The notes under the pieces were generated by a model, which did not search any database, was not told the origin of the DNA, and saw nothing but the letters and a program-made list of their open reading frames with translations. A program made the position numbers and the translations under genes. From Rufibacter tibetensis (lineage in GTDB: Bacteria > Bacteroidota > Bacteroidia > Cytophagales > Hymenobacteraceae): a stretch of DNA of 64,000 nt. This document shows positions 55,922 through 64,000 of the stretch, one piece after another (the stretch's first letter is position 1; every line of letters starts with the position of its first letter). The DNA is taken from assembly GCF_001310085.1 (NCBI RefSeq), contig NZ_CP012643.1, positions 2,387,001-2,451,000 on the forward strand. The letters run 5' to 3'.

Positions 55922-56026
55922 CCTCTCCTGTCGTCTTGGAAAGACCTTGCGGGCGAATTGTAAAAGCGTAATAGTAAGTGCCAATACAGTTTGCCCATAA
56001 GGTCCTTTCAGGATGACAAAGGGGTG
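55922..56026. repeat. Imperfect foldback in the ispF-M16 spacer
   Basis: Arms at 55930-55957 and 55990-56017 match in inverted orientation at 21 of 28 positions, with CCTC-like extensions outward. The centre holds about 32 bases. It contains no open frame. Confidence 0.55.
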
Positions 56027-56038
56027 AGGAGGCTGAAA

Positions 56039-56083
56039 AGTTGCTTTAAACCTGCTTTCTGAAAAACAGGCCCAAAGCAAACT
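56039..56083. terminator. Palindrome-family hairpin at the M16 peptidase stop
   Basis: AGTTGCTTTAAACCTGCTTT, CTGA, AAAACAGGCCCAAAGCAAACT. It overlaps the stop codon of the minus-strand M16 gene by two bases. Confidence 0.6.
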
Positions 56084-57365
56084 ATTCCTCTTCCAGCACT
56101 TCTTCCAACTCCTCTCTTGCTTCATTGCCGGGAGCGGCTTTGTAGATAAGAGTGGAGCAGTTTTCGGGGCGGAGGATTTGTTGGGCTTGGCGGTGAATGT
56201 CTTCTGAGGTAACAGCCTGGATCAAGGCACCTTCTTCGTTCACGTGGTTGGGGTTGCCCATCAGTTTGCCCACAGCCAGGTTCAGAGCACGGTTCAGGAG
56301 TTCGATCTCTGAGAAGACAATGGAGGTTTCAGCCTGGTTTTTCACCTTCTGCAGTTCTTCGTCACTGATGTGCTCGGCGCTGATTCTTTCCACAATAGCT
56401 TCTACGGCGGCATTGGCTGCTTGTGGGTCAACGCCTACGTTCAGCTTTCCCTGAATGATGAGCAAGCCAGGTTCCATGGATCCGGTCGGGAAGGCAGAGA
56501 TGGAGTTGAACAGCTTCTGCTCCTTTACTAGCTCATTATACAGCCTGGACGAATCTCCTCGACCCAGAACATCGCCTAGTAAATCGGCGGCATAATAGTC
56601 GGGGCTGGTGCGGGCGGGCATGTGGTAGGCTTTATAGAGGGCGGTTAGAGGCACTTCGGCCTCTACTTCCAGGTAGCGGGCCTCGGTTTGCGGAGGCTCT
56701 ACAGGTAAGTTGCGCTCGTACCTTTCGCCGCTTGGGATTGGTCCGAACCATTTTTTGGCCAGTTCCTTTGCGCGTTCAAAGGTGATATTCCCTGCAACTA
56801 TCAGTATGGCATTGGCCGGGGAGTAGTGTTTCTTAAAAAAGGCCCGCACGTCATCCATCACGGCATTCTCAATGTGGCTTACCTCCTTGCCAATGGTGGC
56901 CCACTGGTACGGGTGTTTTTTGTACGCCAGCGGCCGAAGCTTCAGCCACACATCGCCATAAGGCTGGTTGAGGTAGTTTTGCTTGAATTCCTCAACCACT
57001 ACTTTGCGCTGCACTTCCAGGCCGTTCTCATTAAAAGCCAGGTCCAGCATGCGGTCAGACTCCAGCCAGAAACCGGTCTCAATGTTCTGGGCAGGTACGG
57101 TGAGGTAGTAATTGGTAATATCTGGTGAGGTGAAGGCGTTATTCTCTCCGCCGGCCTGTTGCAAAGGCTCATCATAGCTGGGCACGTTCACGGAACCGCT
57201 GAACATCAAGTGCTCAAACAAGTGGGCAAAACCTGTGTGCTGTTCGTCTTCATCGCGGGAGCCTACGTTATAGAGCACATTGAGCAACGCCAGGGGCGTG
57301 GTGTTGTCTTCGTGTACTATGCAGCGCAGGCCGTTATCTAAGGTGAATTCTTTATACTGAATCAT
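56082..57365 (-). CDS. M16 family zinc peptidase
   Basis: A 427-residue insulinase-type peptidase. The zinc motif H-x-x-E-H is present in FAHLFEHLMFSG and the distal glutamate region is in VVVEEFKQN. A typical two-lobe layout follows, with the R/Y substrate motif near the end in the VAVGKLMGNP part. No signal peptide, so it is probably cytoplasmic or membrane-associated. In some Bacteroidota a second non-catalytic M16 partner follows; none is seen here. Confidence 0.94.
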   Translation of the reverse strand: MIQYKEFTLDNGLRCIVHEDNTTPLALLNVLYNVGSRDEDEQHTGFAHLFEHLMFSGSVNVPSYDEPLQQAGGENNAFTSPDITNYYLTVPAQNIETGFWLESDRMLDLAFNENGLEVQRKVVVEEFKQNYLNQPYGDVWLKLRPLAYKKHPYQWATIGKEVSHIENAVMDDVRAFFKKHYSPANAILIVAGNITFERAKELAKKWFGPIPSGERYERNLPVEPPQTEARYLEVEAEVPLTALYKAYHMPARTSPDYYAADLLGDVLGRGDSSRLYNELVKEQKLFNSISAFPTGSMEPGLLIIQGKLNVGVDPQAANAAVEAIVERISAEHISDEELQKVKNQAETSIVFSEIELLNRALNLAVGKLMGNPNHVNEEGALIQAVTSEDIHRQAQQILRPENCSTLIYKAAPGNEAREELEEVLEEE

Positions 57366-57569
57366 ATTCTAAAGTAAAGATGCTCCTTCTAAAAGGTATC
57401 ATGCTAACGCGGAGAGCCTTGCGGTGTTGCAAGTGCTTTCCACGAGGCACATTTCGGAGCTGATTTTCTGAAATGGGCCTATAAACGACAAAAGTAAAAA
57501 TAAGTAGGCTAGTATTTCGCCCCTTCATTCATCTCCGTAAATTTACATCTCGCAGAAAACGCGAAAACC

Positions 57570-59549
57570 ATGAAATTCAACAGAAAAGACTATACAGACG
57601 ACGATCTGCTGCACTTATACCGGGGCATTCTGAAACCCCGCATGATTGAGGAGAAAATGCTGATTTTGCTTCGTCAGGGCAAAGTGAGCAAGTGGTTCTC
57701 TGGCATCGGGCAAGAGGCTATCTCCGTGGGTTCTACCCTGGCCTTAGACCCGGACGAATACATTTTACCCCTGCACCGCAACCTGGGTGTGTTCACCTGC
57801 CGTGATATTCCGTTGGACCGCCTTTTTGCGCAGTTCCAAGGCAAAAGAACCGGCTTTACCAAAGGCCGTGACCGCTCTTTCCACTTCGGGAGCAATGAGC
57901 ACCACATTGTGGGCATGATTTCGCACCTAGGCCCGCAGTTGGCTGTAGCCGATGGTATTGCTTTGGCTGAGATGCTGGACAAACGCGAAAAAGTGACCCT
58001 GGTGTACAGCGGTGACGGTGGTGCGAGTGAAGGTGATTTCCACGAAGCGCTCAACGTAGCGGCCGTGTGGGGACTGCCTGTGATCTTTGTGATCGAGAAC
58101 AATGGCTACGGCTTGTCTACGCCCAGCAATGAGCAGTTCAAGTGTCAGTACTTTATTGACAAAGGCCCAGCCTACGGCATTGATGCGCTGCAGATAGACG
58201 GCAACAACGTACTGGAGGTGTATGACACCGTTCGGCAGGCCGCTTACAGCATCAGAAAGAATCCACGCCCTATGCTGATTGAGGCGATGACGTTCAGAAT
58301 GCGTGGTCACGAAGAAGCCTCAGGTACCAAATACGTGCCGCAGGAACTGTTCGAGCGCTGGAGCAAAAAAGACCCGGTAGAGAACTTTGAGAAGTACCTG
58401 CTGGATGAAAAAGTGCTGACGCCGAAGCTGCTGGCCGCCATCCGCGAGGAGTTCCGAGAGGAAATTGAGCGAGGATTGGAAGTGGCGCACAACACGCCTA
58501 TGCCTACTCCAGACGTGAAGGAAGAACTAGCCGATATGTACGCTCCGTTCATCCAGAACGTGATCAAGCCCAGAGACAGCGCCCGCTCAGAGCGACGCTT
58601 CGTAGATGCCATCTCCGATTCTCTTCGCCAAAGCCTAGAGCGGTATCCAGACTTGGTGATTATGGGGCAGGACATCGCTGAGTATGGTGGGGTATTCAAA
58701 GTGACGGAGGGCTTTGTGGAGAAGTTCGGGAAAGAGCGCATCCGCAACACGCCTTTGTGCGAGAGTGCCATACTGGGGATTGGCTTGGGCATGTCCATCC
58801 GGAAGAAGAAGTCGGTGGTGGAGATGCAGTTCGCCGATTTTGTGAGCGCTGGTTTCAGCCAGATTGTGAATAATTTGGCTAAAAGCCACTATCGCTGGGG
58901 CCAAAACGCTGATGTGGTGGTGCGCATGCCTACGGGTGCAGGTGCGGCGGCAGGTCCGTTCCACTCGCAGAGCAACGAGTCCTGGTTTTTCCACACGCCG
59001 GGCCTCAAGATTGTGTACCCGTCTACGCCGTATGATGCCAAAGGCTTGTTGAACGCGGCTATTGAAGACCCTAACCCGGTTATGTTCTTTGAGCACAAAC
59101 TGTTGTACCGTTCCCTCACTGAGACCATTCCAGACGATTACTATACCGTGGAAATCGGGCGAGCCCGTTTAGCACAAGAAGGAAACGACTTCTCCATTAT
59201 TACCTACGGTATGGGCGTGCATTGGGCCAAACAGCTTTTGAACACCATGCCAGAAGTATCTGCTGATATCTTAGATTTACGTTCGCTGTTGCCTTGGGAC
59301 AAAGAAGCCGTTCGGCAGACGGTCACTAAAACCGGGCGCGTCATTGTGTTGCATGAAGACACTTTGACTGGTGGTATTGGCGCTGAGATTGCCGCCTGGA
59401 TTTCAGAAAACTGCTTTACTCAGCTAGATGGCCCGGTGGTGCGTGTAGGTGGTTTAGATACCGCTATCCCGTTTGCCCCACCGCTGGAGCAGGAGTTTTT
59501 GCCGGTGAAAAGATTAAGAGAAAGAGTAGAGGCTCTTTTAAGTTTTTAA
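57570..59549 (+). CDS. 2-oxoacid dehydrogenase E1, fused alpha and beta subunits
   Basis: A 659-residue thiamine-diphosphate enzyme. The alpha half (about 1-330) holds the TPP motif GDGGASEGDFHEALNVAAVW...VIENNGYG (GDG-x(n)-NN). The beta half (about 340-659) begins RFVDAISDSLRQSLERYPDLVIMGQDIAEYGG and has LCESAILGIGLGMS and the C-terminal GRVIVLHEDTLTGGIGAEIAAW. Sequence suggests branched-chain 2-oxoacid or pyruvate dehydrogenase; I cannot decide. It needs a lipoylated E2, which is not nearby. lipA is 2.3 kb downstream. Confidence 0.93.
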   Translation: MKFNRKDYTDDDLLHLYRGILKPRMIEEKMLILLRQGKVSKWFSGIGQEAISVGSTLALDPDEYILPLHRNLGVFTCRDIPLDRLFAQFQGKRTGFTKGRDRSFHFGSNEHHIVGMISHLGPQLAVADGIALAEMLDKREKVTLVYSGDGGASEGDFHEALNVAAVWGLPVIFVIENNGYGLSTPSNEQFKCQYFIDKGPAYGIDALQIDGNNVLEVYDTVRQAAYSIRKNPRPMLIEAMTFRMRGHEEASGTKYVPQELFERWSKKDPVENFEKYLLDEKVLTPKLLAAIREEFREEIERGLEVAHNTPMPTPDVKEELADMYAPFIQNVIKPRDSARSERRFVDAISDSLRQSLERYPDLVIMGQDIAEYGGVFKVTEGFVEKFGKERIRNTPLCESAILGIGLGMSIRKKKSVVEMQFADFVSAGFSQIVNNLAKSHYRWGQNADVVVRMPTGAGAAAGPFHSQSNESWFFHTPGLKIVYPSTPYDAKGLLNAAIEDPNPVMFFEHKLLYRSLTETIPDDYYTVEIGRARLAQEGNDFSIITYGMGVHWAKQLLNTMPEVSADILDLRSLLPWDKEAVRQTVTKTGRVIVLHEDTLTGGIGAEIAAWISENCFTQLDGPVVRVGGLDTAIPFAPPLEQEFLPVKRLRERVEALLSF

Positions 59550-59560
59550 ATCTGTGTTCT

Positions 59561-59596
59561 GTTTAGGGGCTGTTTTCTTTTAAATGGCCTCTAAAC
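59561..59596. terminator. Palindrome-family hairpin after the E1 gene
   Basis: GTTTAGGGGC and GCCTCTAAAC pair except for one wobble, around a TGTTTTC-rich centre. It starts 12 bases after the E1 stop. Confidence 0.6.
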
Positions 59597-59650
59597 AAAC
59601 AGAAGTAGCCAATGCAAATTGGTACACGTATACCATAAGCTGAAGTAAAT

Positions 59651-59935
59651 ATGAGAAAGGTACGCGTAACGATGGGGGTAGTGGTATTGTCCATGGGCCT
59701 GGCCTTGGGGGGCTGCAGCTCCAACAGAATTGCTTGCCCAGACGTCTCTGGCAAAAAGAAATTCTCTTTGTTCAAGAAGAAGGAAATCACCCAGGCAGAC
59801 CAGGCGGATGAAGGCCGTGATATTGGAGGCCGGAACATGGACTTTGGTAAGGACGGACTTCTCAAAAAGAAGAAGACCCGTATTCCCACCCCTAAGCGCA
59901 AGAAGAGTTTACTAGAAAAAGTTGGGCTAGGATGA
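59651..59935 (+). CDS. Small Lys-rich lipoprotein
   Basis: A 94-residue lipoprotein (lipobox LGGC, Cys22) with a Lys-rich mature part (GKKKFSLFKKKE, LLKKKKTRIPTPKRKKSLL) and two further cysteines only at the lipid site and C29. No family recognised. It overlaps the next gene by four bases (ATGA). Confidence 0.7.
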   Translation: MRKVRVTMGVVVLSMGLALGGCSSNRIACPDVSGKKKFSLFKKKEITQADQADEGRDIGGRNMDFGKDGLLKKKKTRIPTPKRKKSLLEKVGLG

Positions 59936-60267
59936 AACACACGCTACTCATTATTTTCCTTTGTGCTTTAGTCACCCTGGTGCTGGGTGCAAGTCAGCCA
60001 GCTTCCGCACAAACTGCTTATACCTCTTCCGGCCAGCAGAAGCGGGAACTCCGCAAGCATCTGAGAGCGGCCAAAAAAATGGAGACAGATTTTAGTGAAT
60101 CACACCTGAACGTGGAAGCGTACAGTCACCGGAAGGGAGAAAGTGGCCGTAAATTGAAAAAAGACAGGAAAAGAAACCAGTTGGGCATCAGAGAAGACGG
60201 AACAGCAGTCATCAAGCCTCAGGTTTTTTCTAAAAAGAACGCGTTTAGTAGAACCAAAAAAAAATAA
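59932..60267 (+). CDS. Small Lys-rich exported protein
   Basis: A 111-residue protein with a signal peptide (MKHTLLIIFLCALVTLVLG, cleavage near ASAQ) and a strongly basic mature part (KRELRKHLRAAKKME, RKLKKDRKRNQL, SRTKKK). It overlaps the preceding gene by ATGA, so the two are translationally coupled. Function unknown. Confidence 0.7.
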   Translation: MKHTLLIIFLCALVTLVLGASQPASAQTAYTSSGQQKRELRKHLRAAKKMETDFSESHLNVEAYSHRKGESGRKLKKDRKRNQLGIREDGTAVIKPQVFSKKNAFSRTKKK

Positions 60268-60303
60268 TGTGGTTCAAGTTAAAGCAACCTATAGATCAGA
60301 ATT

Positions 60304-60642
60304 ATGCAATGGAATCCTATCAATAGCATTGAGCAAATAGAGCAGATCAAAGAAGAGTCAAAGGAACAGCCCGTAGTCATTTTCAAGCACAGTACTACCT
60401 GTTCTATCAGTGCCACCGCCAAAAGCAGGCTGGAACGGCAGTGGGATGATGCAGGTCTGGGAAATGTGAAACCTTACTACCTTGACTTGTTAAACTACAG
60501 ACCAGTATCAGCGGAGATAGCCCAGTCTTTTGAAGTAAAGCATGAGTCTCCACAGCTCCTGTTCATCAAAGATGGCCAGTGCCGGTACCACGGCTCACAC
60601 TTAGGAATCAATTTACAGGAAGTGAAAAAACTGGCTTCGTAA
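60304..60642 (+). CDS. ytxJ: Bacillithiol-system redox protein YtxJ
   Basis: A 112-residue thioredoxin-like protein of the YtxJ family. FKHSTTCSISATAKSRLER carries the single redox cysteine C-x-x-S motif (C32-like), and HESPQLLFIKDG is the cis-Pro block. YtxJ proteins are linked to bacillithiol metabolism. A DinB-family gene in this window might be a related bacillithiol S-transferase. A terminator follows. Confidence 0.9.
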   Translation: MQWNPINSIEQIEQIKEESKEQPVVIFKHSTTCSISATAKSRLERQWDDAGLGNVKPYYLDLLNYRPVSAEIAQSFEVKHESPQLLFIKDGQCRYHGSHLGINLQEVKKLAS

Positions 60643-60665
60643 AAGAGCAGTTTATACAAGAGTAA

Positions 60666-60717
60666 AAGAAGTCCCGCAGTTGGTGTAGTTGAAACCCTTC
60701 TGCGGGATTTCTTTTTT
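60666..60717 (+). terminator. ytxJ terminator
   Basis: AAGAAGTCCCGCAG (60666-60679) with CTGCGGGATTTCTT (60700-60713), 13 of 14 pairs, 20-base loop, T-rich tail. Confidence 0.8.
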
Positions 60718-60996
60718 ATATCAAAAATGAAGGATATTTCGTTCTATATCAATGCAAAACATGTCTTTTTGGTGATGGTTGTAGGGCTGAGTAAAACGCT
60801 GAAAAGCTTGCTGTTGGTGCCTTAGGGGCTGTGTCACTAAAGGTGCCCTTTCGCTTATCAAAAGAAGCGTCTTGCGTAAAATTAGCCTTAAAACAACCTG
60901 GTGCCTTTGGGTGTTAGGAGAAACAGAAAGGAGGCGCTTTAGCTAAGTGCCAGAAAGCCGCTGATATGTTGGCGTGAATGAACGGAATGTCAAACC
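60718..60996. other. Intergenic spacer without recognised features
   Basis: No gene or clear promoter in this stretch. GGTGCC-like blocks recur three times (around 60818, 60850 and 60900), and a half-element of the palindrome family (AAAATTAGCCTTAAAAC) ends near 60895. Confidence 0.5.
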
Positions 60997-61833
60997 ATGA
61001 AAGATTTGCAGGTGCCTCTAAAGTTATATACATTTAAACAAAACTTAGTCTTTTTCTCTGTGCGTAGATTTCTACTCGTGCTTGTGATAATATGCTTTCT
61101 TCCGGTTGGTCTGGCTTTGGCTCAGGTCGTAGAAGAAGAGGAAGGCTATTCCAGGGAGTTCACCTATGGGCTCAACTTCAATTCTAATGGTGGGCTTCTG
61201 GGCGGAGCTATGATCAAGCAGGTGTACCATCTGGGCGGCAAATGGTACCAATTCTATGCTCTGGAAGGAGTAGAAGTAAAACACCCTAAAGAAACCCGCC
61301 TGCAGAACCTGCAGAACGGAGCCTCTTTTGTGAAGGGAAAAAGCAACTATCTGTTCGTGCTCAGGCCGCAGTACGGTAGGGAATATACCTTCTTTAGAAA
61401 AGCCCCTGAATCTGGGGTGCAGGTAAACGGAATAGTGGCCGCCGGGCCTTCCATTGGTATTCTGGCGCCTTACTTCATTGAGTATGACCGTAGCAACTAT
61501 GTGCTGGACCCCAGAACCCAGCAATATTATTTAGTAGGCCCTGTACAGATCAGTACCGAGCAGTATGACCCTAATGTGCACACCAACGAAGGATTGATAG
61601 TGGGTGCTCCCGGGGTATTTAAAGGCTTAAGCGAGCCAGCCTTCAGGGTGGGTGCCAATGCCAAAGTAGGGGTTTCCTTTGAGTACGGCCGCTATATGGA
61701 GAGCGTCACAGGTATTGAAGTAGGTATGTTGGTAGAGGCGTTTGCCGGAGACATGACCATGATTCCCAGCGCCCCCAAACGGAACGTATTCTCCTCTGTT
61801 TACCTCACGTTGTATTACGGGCGTCGCCGTTGA
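60997..61833 (+). CDS. Predicted outer-membrane protein upstream of lipA
   Basis: A 278-residue protein with a hydrophobic signal segment (FLLVLVIICFLPVGLALAQ, about 25-43) and a beta-rich mature part ending VYLTLYYGRRR, typical of outer-membrane barrels. Blocks include FTYGLNFNSNGGLLGGAMIKQVYHLGGKWYQFYALEG. Family unknown to me; a similar gene next to lipA is common in Bacteroidota as I recall. The ATG at 60997 gives a long N-terminal extension; a GTG at 61060 (MRRFLLVL) would give a cleaner signal peptide. Confidence 0.75.
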   Translation: MKDLQVPLKLYTFKQNLVFFSVRRFLLVLVIICFLPVGLALAQVVEEEEGYSREFTYGLNFNSNGGLLGGAMIKQVYHLGGKWYQFYALEGVEVKHPKETRLQNLQNGASFVKGKSNYLFVLRPQYGREYTFFRKAPESGVQVNGIVAAGPSIGILAPYFIEYDRSNYVLDPRTQQYYLVGPVQISTEQYDPNVHTNEGLIVGAPGVFKGLSEPAFRVGANAKVGVSFEYGRYMESVTGIEVGMLVEAFAGDMTMIPSAPKRNVFSSVYLTLYYGRRR

Positions 61834-61857
61834 ACGATCCAACCCTTTTGGCTGTTT

Positions 61858-61889
61858 TTTGCCTATCCGCTCCTCACTTAGTACCTTTG
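61858..61889 (+). promoter_or_regulatory. lipA promoter
   Basis: TTTG (61858-61861), a 20-base spacer and TACCTTTG (61882-61889), a full -33/-7 consensus match. The lipA ATG begins only 5 bases after the -7 element, so transcription should start at or within a base or two of the start codon. Confidence 0.7.
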
Positions 61890-61893
61890 TACC

Positions 61894-62787
61894 ATGGATC
61901 AATTGATTGCGTTGCCGGTTATCCAACCTGCTGAAGCTCAAACTAAACCCCGTAAGCCAGACTGGCTGCGCGTGAAATTGCCGGTAGGCAAAGAATACGC
62001 CAAAGTCAGACAACTGGTAGATACCTATAAACTACATACTATCTGCGAAAGCGGAAACTGCCCGAACATGGGAGAGTGCTGGGGTGCCGGTACTGCCACC
62101 TTCATGATTCTGGGCAACGTATGTACCCGCTCCTGTTCTTTCTGCGCTGTGGCCACTGGCCGGCCAAACGAGTATGACTTAGATGAGCCTAGGCGCGTAG
62201 CTGAAGCCATTCAACTCATGGGCGTGAAGCATGCGGTGATCACCTCGGTGAACCGTGACGAGCTGAAAGACCGTGGCGCCAGTGTATGGCATGAGACTGT
62301 TGTGCAGATCAAGAACCTTTCGCCGGAAACCACCATTGAAACGCTTATCCCAGACGTGAAAGCCAACTGGGAAGCTTTGGATGTGATGATTTCAGCCGGG
62401 CAGGAAGTGGTGTCGCACAACATGGAAACTGTTAGAAACCTGTACCGCCAGGTTCGCCCACAGGCCAAGTATGACCGCAGCTTAGAGCAGATTAAGCGTA
62501 CAAAGGAGTATGGCAAACGCACCAAGAGTGGCATCATGTTAGGCTTGGGCGAAACCAAGGAGCAGGTGTACGAAGCCATGGATGACCTAGCCGCCAACGG
62601 TTTAGATATCCTCACCTTAGGTCAGTACCTGCAGCCTACCAAAATGCACATTGAGGTGGCCGAGTTCATCCACCCAGACTTGTTCGCTCATTACCGTGAA
62701 GAAGGCCTGAACCGTGGATTGAAGTATGTAGAATCTGGTCCGCTGGTGCGTTCTTCTTACCACGCAGAACGTCACGTGCACGTGTAG
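61894..62787 (+). CDS. lipA: Lipoyl synthase LipA
   Basis: A 297-residue radical SAM enzyme that inserts two sulfurs into octanoyl-lipoyl domains. The auxiliary [4Fe-4S] cluster motif is [12 protein letters not shown] and the radical SAM motif is [15 protein letters not shown] and the terminal SSYHAE are family blocks; the C-terminal serine that ligates the auxiliary cluster is the RSSYHAE serine. The ATG is the only usable start, since the next Met is inside the first Cys motif. Confidence 0.97.
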   Translation: MDQLIALPVIQPAEAQTKPRKPDWLRVKLPVGKEYAKVRQLVDTYKLHTICESGNCPNMGECWGAGTATFMILGNVCTRSCSFCAVATGRPNEYDLDEPRRVAEAIQLMGVKHAVITSVNRDELKDRGASVWHETVVQIKNLSPETTIETLIPDVKANWEALDVMISAGQEVVSHNMETVRNLYRQVRPQAKYDRSLEQIKRTKEYGKRTKSGIMLGLGETKEQVYEAMDDLAANGLDILTLGQYLQPTKMHIEVAEFIHPDLFAHYREEGLNRGLKYVESGPLVRSSYHAERHVHV

Positions 62788-62814
62788 TTTCCAAGCTAAT
62801 TTTCGTAAAACAGC

Positions 62815-62847
62815 AAAAAAGCCCCGCTAGCCAGCGGGGCTTTTTTT
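62815..62847 (+). terminator. lipA terminator
   Basis: AAAAAAGCCCCGCT / AGCGGGGCTTTTTT, perfect 14-base stem, loop AGCC, T7 tail. Confidence 0.93.
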
Positions 62848-63259
62848 ATGGTCATATTTGTACTATTTGTAGTAAAATTATTCGGGTAGTAAGAGGTTGA
62901 GGAGAGGTAAATTTGATTTACAAATTGAATAAAAATAATATAATCGTATTTAAACCAGTGGGTGCGGTTTTCCCGCATTAGGGGTGAAATAAAAACTTCT
63001 GCTCCTTTATTTATCTCTACCTTGCAGCGAAATCTACTCATATGCGCTGTAAAAAAGCATTTTCTTAACCTAAAATTCTTGAAAAGACTCAAGCAGTCAG
63101 GCGTGCTATCAGAACAAGTGTTTCTGCTTTACCTGCCCATCTTGCATCTTTCTAACAAGTCAAAACTTTTACTCGGTAGCAAAGTACATGCAGGTGCTTT
63201 ATTCCTATATAGGAATATCTGAGATTATTTTATTATCCCTATTTCCTTTACCACTTCAT
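62848..63259. other. Non-coding upstream region of the ice-binding-type gene
   Basis: About 410 AT-rich bases. An 86-codon frame (62962-63222) exists but has no protein-like features. A near-consensus TACCTTG is near 63018; otherwise no clear promoter. Confidence 0.5.
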
Positions 63260-64000
63260 ATGAAGAAACTTTTACTTGTATTGGCAGCATTGTTTGCTGT
63301 TTTTTCCTCTTCTAATGCTCAAACCTTAACGCCTCCCTTTTTGGGAGCGGCGCGCGAGTACGCGGTGTTAGGCAGTAGTACCGTTACTAACACCGGGAGC
63401 AGCATTGTGTATGGTGATCTGGGTACCTCGCCCGGTGTTGCGGTGGTTGGTTTTCCCACAGGCAAGGTGCTCGGCGATATCGAACGGAACACGGCTGCGG
63501 CGGCTACCGCTAAAAACGATGTTGTGCGGGTGTACAACGAGCTGGAACAATTCACTTCTACCCGCAATTTAACCGGGCAAACGCTAGGAGAGGGTTTTGC
63601 CCCTGGAACTGCGGCCATAAACGGAACCACTTTAACTAGGGGTATTTACAAATTTGATGGGAATGCACGCATTAGTGGTCGCCTGAAGTTTGACGGCCAG
63701 GGAAACCCCAACTCAGTGTTCATCATCCAGGTGAACGGTGACCTGGTTATTGATCCGGGTTCCGCCATCAATGTTTTCAATGCCAACCCCAACAATATCT
63801 TCTTTCGGGTAACCGGGAATGTGACCATCGGGACCGGAGGGATGTTGGCAACGCCTTCAACTTTAAACGGAAACTTTGTAGTGCAGAATGACGCCATCTT
63901 AAGCCTTGGCTCCACCTTGGTGGGGCGGGTACTTTCCACAAGCGGAGCCGTTACACTCAATAACAATAATATTTCTTTGCCTGAGCCTCTGACCACCGGC
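63260..64000 (+). CDS. DUF3494 ice-binding-type protein (N-terminal part)
   Basis: The frame is open to the window edge, giving 247 residues. Signal peptide MKKLLLVLAALFAVFSSSNAQ, then the ice-binding-protein-like (DUF3494) domain with PPFLGAAREYAVLGSSTVTNTGSS, the typical GDLGTSPG, and the beta-helix block FIIQVNGDLVIDPGSAINV and NIFFRVTGNVTIGTGG. Such proteins are secreted and bind ice or act as adhesive beta-helices; the C-terminus, often a T9SS sorting signal, is outside the window. Confidence 0.9.
   Translation, partial: MKKLLLVLAALFAVFSSSNAQTLTPPFLGAAREYAVLGSSTVTNTGSSIVYGDLGTSPGVAVVGFPTGKVLGDIERNTAAAATAKNDVVRVYNELEQFTSTRNLTGQTLGEGFAPGTAAINGTTLTRGIYKFDGNARISGRLKFDGQGNPNSVFIIQVNGDLVIDPGSAINVFNANPNNIFFRVTGNVTIGTGGMLATPSTLNGNFVVQNDAILSLGSTLVGRVLSTSGAVTLNNNNISLPEPLTTG

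Noticed and set aside
55853..56125. 90-codon minus-strand frame between ispF and the M16 gene
   Set aside because: It is the foldback region read as codons and overlaps the end of the M16 gene in another frame.
62962..63222. 86-codon plus-strand frame before the ice-binding-type gene
   Set aside because: No signal peptide, domain, ribosome-site or conserved composition; low-complexity AT-rich region. Treated as non-coding.

Overview
The window looks like a chromosomal segment of a Bacteroidota bacterium, most likely Cytophagales and close to Hymenobacteraceae (Rufibacter/Pontibacter/Hymenobacter-like); the genus is an inference. The signs are a complete gldKLMN type IX secretion/gliding core with PorP/SprF and PorW/SprE-like genes, an F-type ATP synthase operon without atpD and atpC, a bacillithiol-type YtxJ protein, DUF4271-hemD linkage, and promoters of the Bacteroidota type (TTG or TTTG, about 16-20 bases, then TAnnTTTG). 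I found no tRNA, rRNA, CRISPR array, prophage, transposase or integrase. Most of it reads as core genome.

Layout. 1-4.4 kb: end of an ABC permease, a sigma-54 response regulator/histidine kinase pair, and a DUF72 gene. 4.8-11.8 kb: rlpA, a MORN-type protein, yraN, lipB, a WecA-like transferase, DUF4271 and hemD. 11.9-17.8 kb: porP/sprF and gldKLMN, closed by a 26-bp perfect terminator stem. 18-24.7 kb (minus strand): a sprE-like gene, pbp1A and uvrC in one run. 25-31 kb: atpZ, an AtpI-like gene, then atpB, E, F, H, A and G. 31-39 kb: PafA-like phosphatase, pyrophosphatase, UbiA-like membrane protein, NAD(P)HX repair enzyme, PAP2 phosphatase and an NHLRC2-like protein. 38.7-50 kb: DinB with a Crp/Fnr regulator and an exact FNR-type box, serine dehydratase, antiporter, GDPD, then an amino-acid block: Lrp/AsnC regulator, archaeal-type asparagine synthetase, a phosphatase-SerA fusion and SerC. 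50-57 kb: small basic exported protein, LutB, thioredoxin-like protein, M28 and M16 peptidases, IspF. 57.5-64 kb: fused 2-oxoacid dehydrogenase E1, small exported proteins, YtxJ, an outer-membrane-type protein, lipA and the start of a DUF3494 ice-binding-type protein.

Links between genes. lipB and lipA make and install the lipoyl group used by complexes of the E1 type. SerA-phosphatase and SerC together could supply all three steps of serine synthesis, while SdaA degrades serine. PorP/SprF, GldKLMN and SprE belong to one secretion/gliding machine.

The most unusual non-coding signal is a dispersed family of related imperfect palindromes (5' arm like GTTTAAGGCCTGTTTT, short centre often CTGA, then the complementary arm) in about twelve intergenic sites, nearly all just downstream of a stop codon. 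Also notable are a canonical promoter placed so that lipA mRNA should be leaderless, and an FNR-type box centred about 41.5 bases upstream of the predicted dinB-family start site.
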